From Streptomyces sp. H27-C3 (GTDB lineage Bacteria; Actinomycetota; Actinomycetes; Streptomycetales; Streptomycetaceae): a stretch of 64,000 bases of DNA. Every line of letters begins with the position of its first letter. Position 1 is the first letter of the stretch. The stretch spans positions 1 through 64,000 of the forward strand of contig NZ_JASITA010000042.1 in assembly GCF_030063415.1 (NCBI RefSeq), in the 5' to 3' direction. Positions 33,547 to 41,141 of the stretch are shown one piece after another. The notes under the pieces were generated by a model that saw only the letters and a program-made list of their open reading frames with translations, was not told the DNA's origin and did no database searches. Made by a program: the position numbers and the translations under genes.

Positions 33547-34070
33547 TCCCGTTCCCGCCCCGGCTGCGCAAGCTGACCCTCACCCTCCACGTGACCTCCT
33601 CGGTCGGCTGGCTGGGCGCGGTCGCGGCGTTCCTCGCCCTCGCCGTCGTCGGCCTGACCAGCGGCTCACCCCAGACGGTGCGGGGCGCCTACCTGGCCAT
33701 GGACGTAGTGGGCTGGTACGTGATCGTCCCCTTCAGCGTGGCCTGCCTGCTGACCGGCCTGGTGCAGTCGTTCGGCACGGGGTGGGGGCTGCTGCGCCAC
33801 TACTGGGTGATCGTGAAACTCCTGATCACCGTGGTCGCGACTGTGCTGCTGCTGGTCCACATGCAGCCCGTCGGACACCTCGCGGACGCGGCCGCCAGGG
33901 CTGCGCTCGCGGGCGGCGAGCTGGAGGGCGTGCGTATCCAGCTGATCGCGGACACGGCCGCCGCCCTGCTGGTACTGCTCACGGCGGCCGCTCTGTCGGT
34001 GTTCAAGCCGCGCGGGGTGACCCGCTACGGCCGCCGCCGCCAACGCGGGCAGGTCCCGCAGCCGCGCTGA
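33543..34070 (+). CDS. DUF2269-like integral membrane protein
   Basis: The 175-residue protein has four hydrophobic helices: LTLHVTSSVGWLGAVAAFLA, YLAMDVVGWYVIVPFSVACL, YWVIVKLLITVVATVLLLVH and DTAAALLVLLTAAALSVF. The early His in LHVTSSVGWLG and the next GW resemble DUF2269/YetF-type small membrane proteins that may be heme- or metal-linked. The GTG start overlaps the upstream stop. The role is unknown; with the copper-type neighbours, a metal function is possible. Confidence 0.78.
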   Translation: MIPFPPRLRKLTLTLHVTSSVGWLGAVAAFLALAVVGLTSGSPQTVRGAYLAMDVVGWYVIVPFSVACLLTGLVQSFGTGWGLLRHYWVIVKLLITVVATVLLLVHMQPVGHLADAAARAALAGGELEGVRIQLIADTAAALLVLLTAAALSVFKPRGVTRYGRRRQRGQVPQPR

Positions 34071-34092
34071 GCCCGCCCCGCCCGTGGCCCCG

Positions 34093-34503
34093 TCAGCCGA
34101 GGGCTCCGAGGAGTTCGTTGCACGCGTGCTCGCAGGAGCGGCAGGCTTCGGCGCAGATGCGGCAGTGCTCGTGCATGTCCGCGTGCCGTCCGCATTCGTC
34201 GCCGCACGCCTTGCACACCATGGCGCACGTCTTCAGGATCGCGGCAGTGATGTTGGCGTCGTAGCCGGTGTGACGGGACAGAACCGCGGCGGTGGCGGTG
34301 CAGATGTCGGCGCAGTCCATGTCGGTGCGGATGCACTTGGCCAGGTCGCCGACCATGCCCTCGGACAGGCAGGCGTCCGCACACGCCGTACACGCCTGCG
34401 CGCAGGTGATGCACTCCTCGATGCAGGAGGTGAGCTTGGCCTGGTCGATGTCGCCGAGGTCGGCCGGGTAGGTGGCGAGCATGTCCTTGACGGTGCTGGA
34501 CAT
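34093..34503 (-). CDS. Csp1/DUF326-type Cys-rich four-helix copper protein
   Basis: This 136-residue protein has 15 Cys arranged on helices: SCIEECITCAQACTACADAC, KCIRTDMDCADICTATAAVL, KTCAMVCKACGDECGRHADM and CRICAEACRSCEHACNELL. This is the copper-storage protein (Csp/DUF326) pattern, where Cys line the core of a four-helix bundle and bind many Cu(I). There is no signal peptide, so it is cytosolic. A terminator upstream separates it from the DUF4396 gene, so it should have its own promoter near 34510-34590. Confidence 0.93.
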   Translation of the reverse strand: MSSTVKDMLATYPADLGDIDQAKLTSCIEECITCAQACTACADACLSEGMVGDLAKCIRTDMDCADICTATAAVLSRHTGYDANITAAILKTCAMVCKACGDECGRHADMHEHCRICAEACRSCEHACNELLGALG

Positions 34504-34595
34504 CAGGGTGCCTCCGTTCCCCGCGAGGCCGGCGGATCCGGGGCGGCCGCCATCGAAGCCCCCGGTACCTCCAGCCAACACCCCCAGACGCGCAC

Positions 34596-34630
34596 GCGCC
34601 CGGCCGCACCGTAGGGGTGCGGCCGGGCGC
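34596..34630 (-). terminator. Hairpin terminator
   Basis: GCGCCCGGCCGCACC and GGTGCGGCCGGGCGC form a 15-bp perfect stem with a 5-base loop, between the DUF4396 stop (34649) and the Csp gene start (34503). Confidence 0.8.
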
Positions 34631-34648
34631 GGTGCCGTACGGGCCGGA

Positions 34649-35188
34649 TCAGTGGTAGGCGTGGACGACTGCGTAGCCCATGCCGCGGCCGATCATCCAC
34701 TTGTTGACCGGCGTGGTGATCACGAAGGCCACCGCGAAGCCGCCCAGCAGCGCCGTCCAGAACAGCGCGTCCGACAGGTGCGCGTCCATCGCCCCGGGCG
34801 TCAGGGCGATGATGCCGTTGTCGACGAGCTCCATTACCGCGATCGACACGGTGTCGGCGGCCAGCGCCACCTTAACCGCGCTCTTCCAGTCCAGGCCCGC
34901 CTTGCGGACCGCGAACAGCGTGAACGAGTAGCCGAAGACGAACGCCAGCGTGATTGCCAGGATCATCGTCTGGACGTTGCCCCACATCAGGGCCGTCCCG
35001 ATGACCATGCCGAGGATCTCGCCGATCGCACATCCGGTCAGGCAGTGCAGCGTCGCCTTCGCGGCGGCCCCCCAGGTCACCCCGCCGCCCATCTGATGCC
35101 CGGCGTGACCCGCGCGCGTAGGGTGCGCGCTGTGGTCGTGCGCGGTGCTGGTGTGGTGTGCGCTGTGGTCCATGACCGTCATCCCCAT
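34649..35188 (-). CDS. DUF4396 membrane protein
   Basis: The 179-residue protein opens with a His/Met-rich segment (MDHSAHHTSTAHDHSAHPTR, then AGHAGHQMGGG), a typical periplasmic copper-binding tail, followed by four helices: LHCLTGCAIGEILGMVIGTA, VQTMILAITLAFVFGYSFTL, VALAADTVSIAVMELVDNGI and FWTALLGGFAVAFVITTPVN. The ending NKWMIGRGMGYAVVHAYH is the DUF4396 signature. The family goes with copper genes in actinobacteria; transport is suspected but not shown. A G-tract palindrome 50 bp upstream supports copper control. MDHSAHH at 35173 is an alternative start. Confidence 0.9.
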   Translation of the reverse strand: MGMTVMDHSAHHTSTAHDHSAHPTRAGHAGHQMGGGVTWGAAAKATLHCLTGCAIGEILGMVIGTALMWGNVQTMILAITLAFVFGYSFTLFAVRKAGLDWKSAVKVALAADTVSIAVMELVDNGIIALTPGAMDAHLSDALFWTALLGGFAVAFVITTPVNKWMIGRGMGYAVVHAYH

Positions 35189-35234
35189 TCCCGTCCAGGG
35201 TGACCCCGCTCCCGCGGACCCACATCACAAACAT

Positions 35235-35251
35235 ATACCCCTGGGGGGTAT
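35235..35251. promoter_or_regulatory. Probable CsoR-type copper operator
   Basis: ATACCCCTGGGGGGTAT is a pseudo-palindrome with the C-tract/G-tract form recognised by CsoR-family copper repressors. It lies 47 bp before the DUF4396 start. No csoR gene is in the window, so the regulator would act from elsewhere. Confidence 0.65.
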
Positions 35252-35324
35252 CTGCCGAGAGGGGTAAGCCCTGCAAAAAGCGGGGGGCGTGGCGGCCGTC
35301 AAGGCCCGCCCCCGCCGGGGTGGG

Positions 35325-35455
35325 TCAGCTCTTGCCGAGCAGGGCGTTCATCCGCGCGATCTCGGCGGTCTGCGAGGTGATGATGGCGTCCGCCATCGTC
35401 TTGGCCTCAGGGTCGCGCTGCGCGGGCACAGCGGCGGGCGGCTGGCCCTGCTTCC
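35325..35455 (-). pseudogene. DUF305 protein, C-terminal remnant
   Basis: The minus strand ends RDPEAKTMADAIITSQTAEI ARMNALLGKS, the characteristic last helix of DUF305 copper-associated proteins. Upstream of about 35455 the sequence becomes part of an IS transposase on the other strand, so the signal peptide and the His-containing helices are lost. It shows that the copper island was once longer. Confidence 0.75.
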
Positions 35456-35469
35456 ACGGGCGTCGTTGC

Positions 35470-35762
35470 GCCGGCCGAGAACCCAGACGACACCGGGGTA
35501 CCGCAGGAGATCCCGTTCGTGATCCCGAACCACCGCGAACTGCCCCCTGCCGCCGCCGACGCCCGGGACCGGATCCTGTTCGCCCTCGCCACCGAACCTG
35601 GCTGGAGCACGACGGTGAACACCCCATCGTCGAGGGCACCTTGGTCCGCCTCAAGGTCGAGCACCTCTCCAAGGAGCGGGAGGCGCCGCCGGTGTGGTTG
35701 TGGTCCTCGAAGACCGGCGCAGCCCCGGCGGACGTGGACCGCTGGTGGCAGGGGTTTCTGAG
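35470..35762 (+). pseudogene. Transposase C-terminal fragment, frameshifted
   Basis: One plus-strand frame reads PENPDDTGVPQEIPFVIPNH and a second reads HPIVEGTLVRLKVEHLSKER then PPVWLWSSKTGAAPADVDRW WQGFLR. The second block matches the conserved VWLWSS-TGA-xxDVDRxWQxFLRR region of large Streptomyces transposases of the NF041680 type. Both ends are missing. Confidence 0.6.
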
Positions 35763-36244
35763 ACCAGCGGCCACACCTCCGCCTTCCACACCTCGACAGC
35801 CCCCTCGACCCGCTCCAGCGCCCGGCGGACGGGTACCTATGCGCTCCAGCCGTGACGGCGCATCAGCTTCCACACCCCCTGGACCGTGTACCCCACGTGG
35901 AACAGACGGCCGATCAGCAACTTGATCCGCTTCAGCGTCCAGCCCTGGCTCTCGTCCTTGAAGCCGTGCGCCGGCGGACCCCGCTTCAACTCCCGCTCCA
36001 GCCGCTCCCATTGAGCAGGGTTCAGTCTCTCCACGGCCATCGGACCCCTGGACCGCAAGGCCTCGGGCCCGCTCGTGCGCCACGCATGGCGCCAGCGCCG
36101 CACCGACCGTGCGGTGACCCGGTAGTCCCGCGCCATGTCCTCGGTACGGTCCCCGCGCGCGAACCGCTCGGCCACCTTCAGCCGCAGCAGTTCCCGCTTC
36201 GCCTGCTCGCCGGGCGTCAGCCCGCCCCCTTGCGCATACCTCAT
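35763..36244 (-). pseudogene. IS630-family transposase, N-terminal half
   Basis: From MRYAQGGGLTPGEQAKRELL through the HTH (ARDYRVTARSVRRWRHAW) to ESQGWTLKRIKLLIGRLFHV and GYTVQGVWKLMRRHGWS this follows the IS630 N-terminal domain. After HGWSA there is a TAG where family members have Gln, and VPVRRALERVEGAVEVWKAE continues in the same frame. So one amber codon and then truncation near 35763 remove the DDE catalytic domain. Confidence 0.82.
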
Positions 36245-36300
36245 GATCCCGGCGTACCGCAGGGATCAAGGAACGTCACTCCCCTTCGGACACCGCCAGT

Positions 36301-36955
36301 TCAACCTGAGTAGCTCTGGCCCTTGAGCAGAGCGAAGTCATCCATGCCCAGCACCCGGGGCACGGCGGCCAGCGGATCGGGCAGTGCCATGACGCAGCGC
36401 AGCAGGGTGCTCCAGCTGAGCAATTGGTGAAGGTGTACCAGGAGACGGGCCCCGGCGCTGCCGGCCAGGGCGACCGCAATGGCCTCGACCACCCGCTGCA
36501 GGGCCGGGGTCCGCCGCTGGTACCGCACCGTCAGTCCATCGACCTGTTCGACGAACGTCGTCCTGGAGCACGCGGTGTTCTCGCAGTACAGGCGGCGCAC
36601 CGACAAGTCGATCCGCACCGCCCGGCCCCCGACGGCCTCATCGCCGACGTGGCGCACGTAGCGGCTGTGCTCCCACAACGACCCCTGCCCGCACCCCGGA
36701 CACCCCACCGGCCCACGGGCGCGTGCGATCACCACGACCACGTCCGTCACGACCTCCACCGACTCGATCACAACCGCGTCTAGTGCCGCGCCAGGCAACG
36801 TTTGCCCCGTCGCGGCGGCCGGCACATACTCTCGCCGCACCGGCCGCCGCTCCTTGACGGGCAAACGTCACCTGCCGCGGCACTAGCTGCGGTAAAAGCA
36901 TCGTCAGCATCTCGTCACACAGTCGCAGCATCCCGCCGTAGGGAACCGATGTCAC
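36301..36955 (-). pseudogene. ISL3-family transposase, interrupted and truncated
   Basis: The N-terminal zinc-binding part is clear: MLRLCDEMLTMLLPQL, then after the MITE DAVVIESVEVVTDVVVVIAR, GCPGCGQGSLWEHSRYVRHV and LYCENTACSRTTFVEQV. The DDE domain starts VPRVLGMDDFALLKGQSYSG and ends at a stop near 36301, far short of the roughly 400-500 residues expected. A 103-bp palindromic element sits between PQL and DAVV and shifts the frame. Confidence 0.82.
36780..36886. mobile_element. Palindromic MITE-like element in the ISL3 gene
   Basis: CTAGTGCCGCGCCAGGCAAC at 36780 and its near-complement ending at 36886 form about 30-bp inverted repeats, and the interior is also palindromic (GGCGGCCGG / CCGGCCGCC), so one strand could fold into a nearly continuous hairpin. 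CTAG is duplicated at both ends. Removing 103 bp restores the ISL3 reading PQLDAVVIESVEVV exactly, which shows a true insertion at CTAG. Confidence 0.82.
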
Positions 36956-37013
36956 GCCGCGTCAGCGATCCCGATCAACGCCTACGAAAATCTTGTATGA
37001 GCCCAAAACTCAC

Positions 37014-37586
37014 CTACAAAGCCACCAGGTCCCGCTCCCACAGCGAGTACTCGCTCTGCAGGGCTGTGATGGGGTGCACGGCGTGGGCGCGGCGCAAGGT
37101 GTCCGCGTTGACCTCGGACAGTCCCAGGTGGCGGACCTTGCCGGCCTCGACGAGTTCGGCCATGGCGCCGACGGTTTCCTCGATCGGAGTGTCGCCGCCG
37201 CGGCGGTGCAGGTAGTAGAGATCGATGCAGTCCACGCCCAGGCGGGCGTGCGACGCGTCGCACGCCCGCCTGGCGTACTCGGGGCTGGAGTCGATCACGG
37301 CGCCGCCGGACGTACCCCCGGGGCCCACCCTGCGGATACCGAACTTGGTGGCCACGACCGCCTCGTCGCGGCGGCCCCTCAGGGCGCGGCCGAGCAGTTC
37401 TTCGTTGCGGCCGTTGGCGTAGGCGTCCGCGGTGTCGAAGAAGGTCACGCCGATGTCGAGGGCACGCCGGATGGTGGCGATCGAGGCTGCTTCATCGCTC
37501 GTTCCGTAGAACGCCGACATGCCCATGCAGCCGAGGCCGATCGCGGAGACCTGAAGGCCGGAGGCGCCGAGGGTGCGCTGGTACAT
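37014..37586 (-). CDS. Aldo/keto reductase, C-terminus truncated
   Basis: This is an NADPH-dependent TIM-barrel reductase fragment of 190 residues against about 330 in the family. It opens MYQRTLGASGLQVSAIGLGC MGMSAFYG and carries the catalytic Asp/Tyr in FFDTADAYANGRNEELLG, Lys in VVATKFGI and His in CIDLYYLHRRG, all four tetrad residues. It ends SLWERDLVAL at the junction with the ISL3 remnant, so the last barrel strands and the NADP phosphate loop are missing. It is the last gene of the AfsA operon and has probably lost its activity. Confidence 0.85.
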   Translation of the reverse strand: MYQRTLGASGLQVSAIGLGCMGMSAFYGTSDEAASIATIRRALDIGVTFFDTADAYANGRNEELLGRALRGRRDEAVVATKFGIRRVGPGGTSGGAVIDSSPEYARRACDASHARLGVDCIDLYYLHRRGGDTPIEETVGAMAELVEAGKVRHLGLSEVNADTLRRAHAVHPITALQSEYSLWERDLVAL

Positions 37587-37672
37587 GAGATTCCACTCCC
37601 TTGTCAGGGTTGTACGGCTTGATCGGCCAGGGCTTCGAGACGTCGGGTCCAGACGTCATGACGCGCGTCCTG

Positions 37673-38962
37673 TCAGGCGCTCTTCACCGTGCGGCTGCTG
37701 CCGCGGCCGGAGAGCACCAGGGTGAGCAGGGCGCAGGCGGTCAGGACGGCGGCGACGCCGGTCACCGCGCGCGGTCCGGCGGCCGAGTCCACGAGCAGTC
37801 CGCCGACCAGGGAGCCCACGGCGATGGCGCCGTTGAAGGCGGCCACGTAGAGGGACGACGCGGCGTCGGACTCTTCCTTGGCCAGTTGCAGCACCCAGGT
37901 CTGCAGGCCCACCGGCAGGGCCGCGAACGCCAGGCCCCACAGGACGAGCAGGGTGATCGCCGCCGCCTGGGAGTCACCGAAGACCCACAGCAGCGCGAGC
38001 GAGCCCGTCATCAGGATGAGCGCGCCCAGGAGGGTGCCGCGCACGGAGCGGCCGACCACGGCGCCCGCGACGAAGTTGCCGATGAACCCGGCCGCACCGA
38101 AGACCAGGAGCAGCACGCCGACCATGCCGCCGCTGATGCCGGTGATCTCCTGGAGGTAGGGGGCGATGTAGGTGAAGGCGAGGAAGTGGCCGATCATGAC
38201 CAGCGCGGTGACCGCGACGGCGGTGCGCAGCCGGCCGTTGCGCAGCACGCGCGGCAGAGCGCCCAGGCTTCCGCTGCCCTGGGCGGGCAGGCTCGGCAGC
38301 AGGAACAGGACGGCGACCAGGACGACGAAGCCGATTGCGGCGACGGCGGCGAACGCGGTGTGCCAGCCGGAGTTCTGGCCGATCATCGTGCCCAGCGGGA
38401 CGCCGAGCACCGAGGCCAGGGAGATGCCGCCGAGGACGAGGGCGGTGGCCCGTACGGCGTGCCGCTCGGGGACCAGACGTACCGCGATGGCCGCGGCGAT
38501 AGACCAGAAGACTCCGTGGGCGAGCGCCACCAGGATGCGGGCGCCGAGCAGCGTGGCGTAGCTCGACGCGATGGTCGCCAGCAGGTTGCCCGCCACGTAG
38601 ATGACGAGGAGTGCGGCCAGCAGCCACTTGCGGTCGATGCGCCCGCACAGTGTGGTCAGCGGTGCGGCGGTGATCGCGGCGACCGCGGCGAAGCCGGTGA
38701 CCAGGAAGCCCGCGGTGCCGACAGAGACGTCCACGCCGGCGCCGATGGACGGCAGCAGGCCGATGGGCAGCGTCTCCGTGGTGACGAAGGAGAAGGTTCC
38801 CAGCGCGAGGGCGATCACGGCCAGCCAGGCGCGCAGCGGTGAGGTGCTGGGCGCCGAGGCGGGGGGACCGGCGGCCGGACCGCCCCTGGCGGCAGCGGAG
38901 GTTCGCGCTCCGTCCCGGGCGGGCGGAGCGGGCGTCTGTGGTTCTGTCTGTGTCTGTGTCAT
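37673..38962 (-). CDS. MFS efflux transporter (DHA1 type)
   Basis: The 429-residue protein has 12 predicted helices after a Pro/Ala-rich cytosolic start. Motif A reads LTTLCGRIDRKWLLAALLV (degenerate), and helix 5 has the antiporter motif region GVPLGTMIGQNSGWHTAFAA. The protein resembles AraJ/Cml-type sugar or drug exporters. It starts 2 bp after the preceding small gene, so it belongs to the AfsA operon and may export its product. Confidence 0.92.
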   Translation of the reverse strand: MTQTQTEPQTPAPPARDGARTSAAARGGPAAGPPASAPSTSPLRAWLAVIALALGTFSFVTTETLPIGLLPSIGAGVDVSVGTAGFLVTGFAAVAAITAAPLTTLCGRIDRKWLLAALLVIYVAGNLLATIASSYATLLGARILVALAHGVFWSIAAAIAVRLVPERHAVRATALVLGGISLASVLGVPLGTMIGQNSGWHTAFAAVAAIGFVVLVAVLFLLPSLPAQGSGSLGALPRVLRNGRLRTAVAVTALVMIGHFLAFTYIAPYLQEITGISGGMVGVLLLVFGAAGFIGNFVAGAVVGRSVRGTLLGALILMTGSLALLWVFGDSQAAAITLLVLWGLAFAALPVGLQTWVLQLAKEESDAASSLYVAAFNGAIAVGSLVGGLLVDSAAGPRAVTGVAAVLTACALLTLVLSGRGSSRTVKSA

Positions 38963-38964
38963 GG

Positions 38965-39294
38965 CTAGCGGTCTCCCAGGGGCGAGGAATCAGTTACGGG
39001 GGCGGCGTCGGGGCTCGGGCCCCAGCCGTGCGGACAAGGTGCGGTGTCCGGGGCGTCCAGCCCCATCGACCAGCAGGCGACCGCGCATCCGGGCACCGTG
39101 CAGAGCGCGTCGGAGCCGGGCGCCAGAGCGGGTGCGGGTGCGGGTGCCTGGCGCAGCGGGAAGTGGGGGTACACGGGACGAGTCATCGCGGTCATCGCGG
39201 TCATCGCGAGGGTCGCGGCCGTCGCGGAGCTCGCAGCAGTCGCAGTCGCGGCCGTCGCCGTGGTCGTGGCTGTCCCGGTCTTGAGTCCGTTCAT
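38965..39294 (-). CDS. Small Ala/Thr-rich protein with Cys-containing tail
   Basis: I do not recognise this 109-residue product. The first 40 residues are low-complexity Ala/Thr/Met (TATTTATAATATAASSATAA), the middle is Pro/Ala-rich, and the end has four Cys (ALCTVPGCAVACWSMG, then TAPCPHGW). Its ATG overlaps the KAS III stop (TGATGA) and its stop lies 2 bp before the MFS start, so it is placed as a coupled operon gene. However, the DNA is repetitive (GTCATCGCG-type units) and no homologue is known to me, so translation is not certain. Confidence 0.5.
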   Translation of the reverse strand: MNGLKTGTATTTATAATATAASSATAATLAMTAMTAMTRPVYPHFPLRQAPAPAPALAPGSDALCTVPGCAVACWSMGLDAPDTAPCPHGWGPSPDAAPVTDSSPLGDR

Positions 39295-40370
39295 CAGGCC
39301 ACGCTCCCGGCGAGCTCCGGTGCGTGCAGCCGCGGCAGGTGCTTGGGCGTCTCGGCATCCCAGCGGAGCACTGCCGTACCGACCGCCATCCCGCCGCCGA
39401 AGCCGGCCAGCAGCACCAGCTCGCCGTCCGCCAGCGCGCCGGACCGGTGGGCCTGGTCGAGAGCGAGCGGGATCGACGCGGCGCCGGTGTTGGCGTGCCG
39501 GTCCACGGGCAGATAGGCGTGGGCGTTGGGCAGTCCGAGCCGCGGGATGACCTCGCCAACCATCACGCCATTTGCCTGGTGCGGAATGAAGTGCTTGACG
39601 TCGGCCGGATCGATGTCGTGGGCGTCCAGGACACCCTGGACGGCCAACGGCAAGCGCTCGTTGACGAAGTCGCGGACCTCCCGCCCTCGCATCCGGAAGA
39701 AGTGCTGACCGTCGGCCAGCGTGCCGGTCGAGGCGGGGTACCGGCTGCCGCCCGCCTGCACACCGATCAGCCCGTGCAGGCTGCCGTCGGTGCTGGTGCC
39801 GGTGCCGACGATGCCGAACCCGGGGCGGGCCGGGCCGAGTACCACGGCTCCGGCGCCGTCCCCGAAGAGCACCGCGGTCTTACGGTCGGTGTGGTCGAGG
39901 ATGCGCGAGTAGAGGTCCGCGCCGATCACCAGCGCGTACTTGGCCTCGGTCTGCTCGCCGACGCCGGCCAGCAGTTGCGCCGCGGTCTGCAGGGCGAAGA
40001 CGAAGCCCGCGCAGACGGCGTTGATGTCGAAGGCGGCAGCCTGCGTGGCACCGATCCGGTCCTGCACCAGACAGGCGGTGGCGGGCTGCGGGTGGTCGGG
40101 GGTGGAGGTCGCCACGATCACCCAGGCGATGTCGTGCTCGGAGATTCCGGCATCGTCCATCGCGGCCCGCGCGGCGGCGGTGGCCAGGTCGGACGTCGCT
40201 TCGTGCGGAGCGGCGCGGCGCCTTTCGAGAATGCCGGTCTTCCGGACGATCCATTCCTCGGTCACACCAGCCCGCTCGGCGACAACGGAGTTGGGCACGA
40301 TGTCACTGGGGAGATACGAGCCGGATCCGATGATTCCGATGGCGGTGGTGGCGGGTGAGTACACGGTCAT
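39294..40370 (-). CDS. 3-oxoacyl-ACP synthase III (KAS III/FabH-like)
   Basis: The 358-residue thiolase-fold enzyme would condense a starter acyl-CoA with a malonyl-type extender. The catalytic Cys is in NAVCAGFVFALQTA, His in HFIPHQANGVM and Asn in HANTGAASIPLAL, so the triad is complete. The N-terminus (GIIGSGSYLPSDIVPNSVVA, TEEWIVRKTGI) is FabH-like. Its position inside the AfsA operon suggests a specialised acyl-chain role, not primary fatty acid synthesis. The start overlaps the HAD gene stop (ATGA). Confidence 0.93.
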   Translation of the reverse strand: MTVYSPATTAIGIIGSGSYLPSDIVPNSVVAERAGVTEEWIVRKTGILERRRAAPHEATSDLATAAARAAMDDAGISEHDIAWVIVATSTPDHPQPATACLVQDRIGATQAAAFDINAVCAGFVFALQTAAQLLAGVGEQTEAKYALVIGADLYSRILDHTDRKTAVLFGDGAGAVVLGPARPGFGIVGTGTSTDGSLHGLIGVQAGGSRYPASTGTLADGQHFFRMRGREVRDFVNERLPLAVQGVLDAHDIDPADVKHFIPHQANGVMVGEVIPRLGLPNAHAYLPVDRHANTGAASIPLALDQAHRSGALADGELVLLAGFGGGMAVGTAVLRWDAETPKHLPRLHAPELAGSVA

Positions 40371-41068
40371 CGCTGGGGCTCCAGGAGAGTGTCGGGACGT
40401 CGGGCACCGGGATGGGCCTCGAGGCGCGCATCGAGGCACGCACGGAGCGCGGGGTCCTCGCCGACCGCGACCGGGTGGCCGACGCAGTCGAGCATTGGCA
40501 GGTCGGACGGGTGGTCGCCGTACGCGTAGCAGTCCTGCGGGTCGATCTGCGGCCGGGCGGCGAGGAATTGCTGGACCGCGGTCGCCTTGTTCGCACCGAT
40601 CATCGGGGTCTCGATCCGGCCCGTGTAACCGCCCTCTTCGACGAGCGGGCGGGTGCACAGCAGGTGACCGGCGCCGACCGAGCGGGCGATGGGGTCGAGA
40701 CAGGCCGAGAACGAGCCGGAGACCAGGATCAGTTCGGCGCCGGCCTCGCGGTGGGCGCGCAGTGCTTCCCTGGTCTCCTCGATGAACAGGCCCCCCGGCT
40801 CCCGGTCCGAGAACCAGCGCTCACCCCATTCGGCGATGGAGGCCGCGGACTCGCCCTCGTAAGCGGCGTAGTAGGCACGGTTGATCGTCTCGCGGGGCGT
40901 GCCCGCGTCGGCGGCCTGCTGGAAACCGGCACGGAGGCGGTCGTACTCGGAGGTCCCGGTGGCGCCGTGCCGGGCGGTGAGTTGGTACCGCAAGAAGTCG
41001 AACATGCTCTTGCAGTTGATCAGGGTCTCGTCCACGTCGGCGAAGACGAGGTAGGGACGAGAGGGCAT
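40367..41068 (-). CDS. HAD-IB family hydrolase
   Basis: The 233-residue phosphatase has HAD motif I in VFADVDETLINCKS, where the first Asp is the nucleophile, motif II in LILVSGSFSACLDPIA, the Lys of motif III in GANKATAVQQF and motif IV in CYAYGDHPSDLPML. The IB subgroup (SerB-like cap) acts on small phosphorylated metabolites. Next to AfsA it may remove a phosphate from a butenolide-type intermediate, as MmfP is proposed to do in furan synthesis; this is inference. Overlaps the KAS III start by 4 bp. Confidence 0.92.
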   Translation of the reverse strand: MPSRPYLVFADVDETLINCKSMFDFLRYQLTARHGATGTSEYDRLRAGFQQAADAGTPRETINRAYYAAYEGESAASIAEWGERWFSDREPGGLFIEETREALRAHREAGAELILVSGSFSACLDPIARSVGAGHLLCTRPLVEEGGYTGRIETPMIGANKATAVQQFLAARPQIDPQDCYAYGDHPSDLPMLDCVGHPVAVGEDPALRACLDARLEAHPGARRPDTLLEPQR

Positions 41069-41141
41069 GACGGTTCGCTCCTTCCGTGGCTGGGATGAGT
41101 GCTGCGGGGCGATGGGGAGGTGCGACGGCGAGTGGCGGCCG

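Noticed and set aside
37601..38842. Plus-strand 413-codon open frame
   Set aside because: Antisense to the MFS gene and low-complexity (Gln/Asp/Gly/Arg), a typical shadow of a hydrophobic gene in GC-rich DNA.
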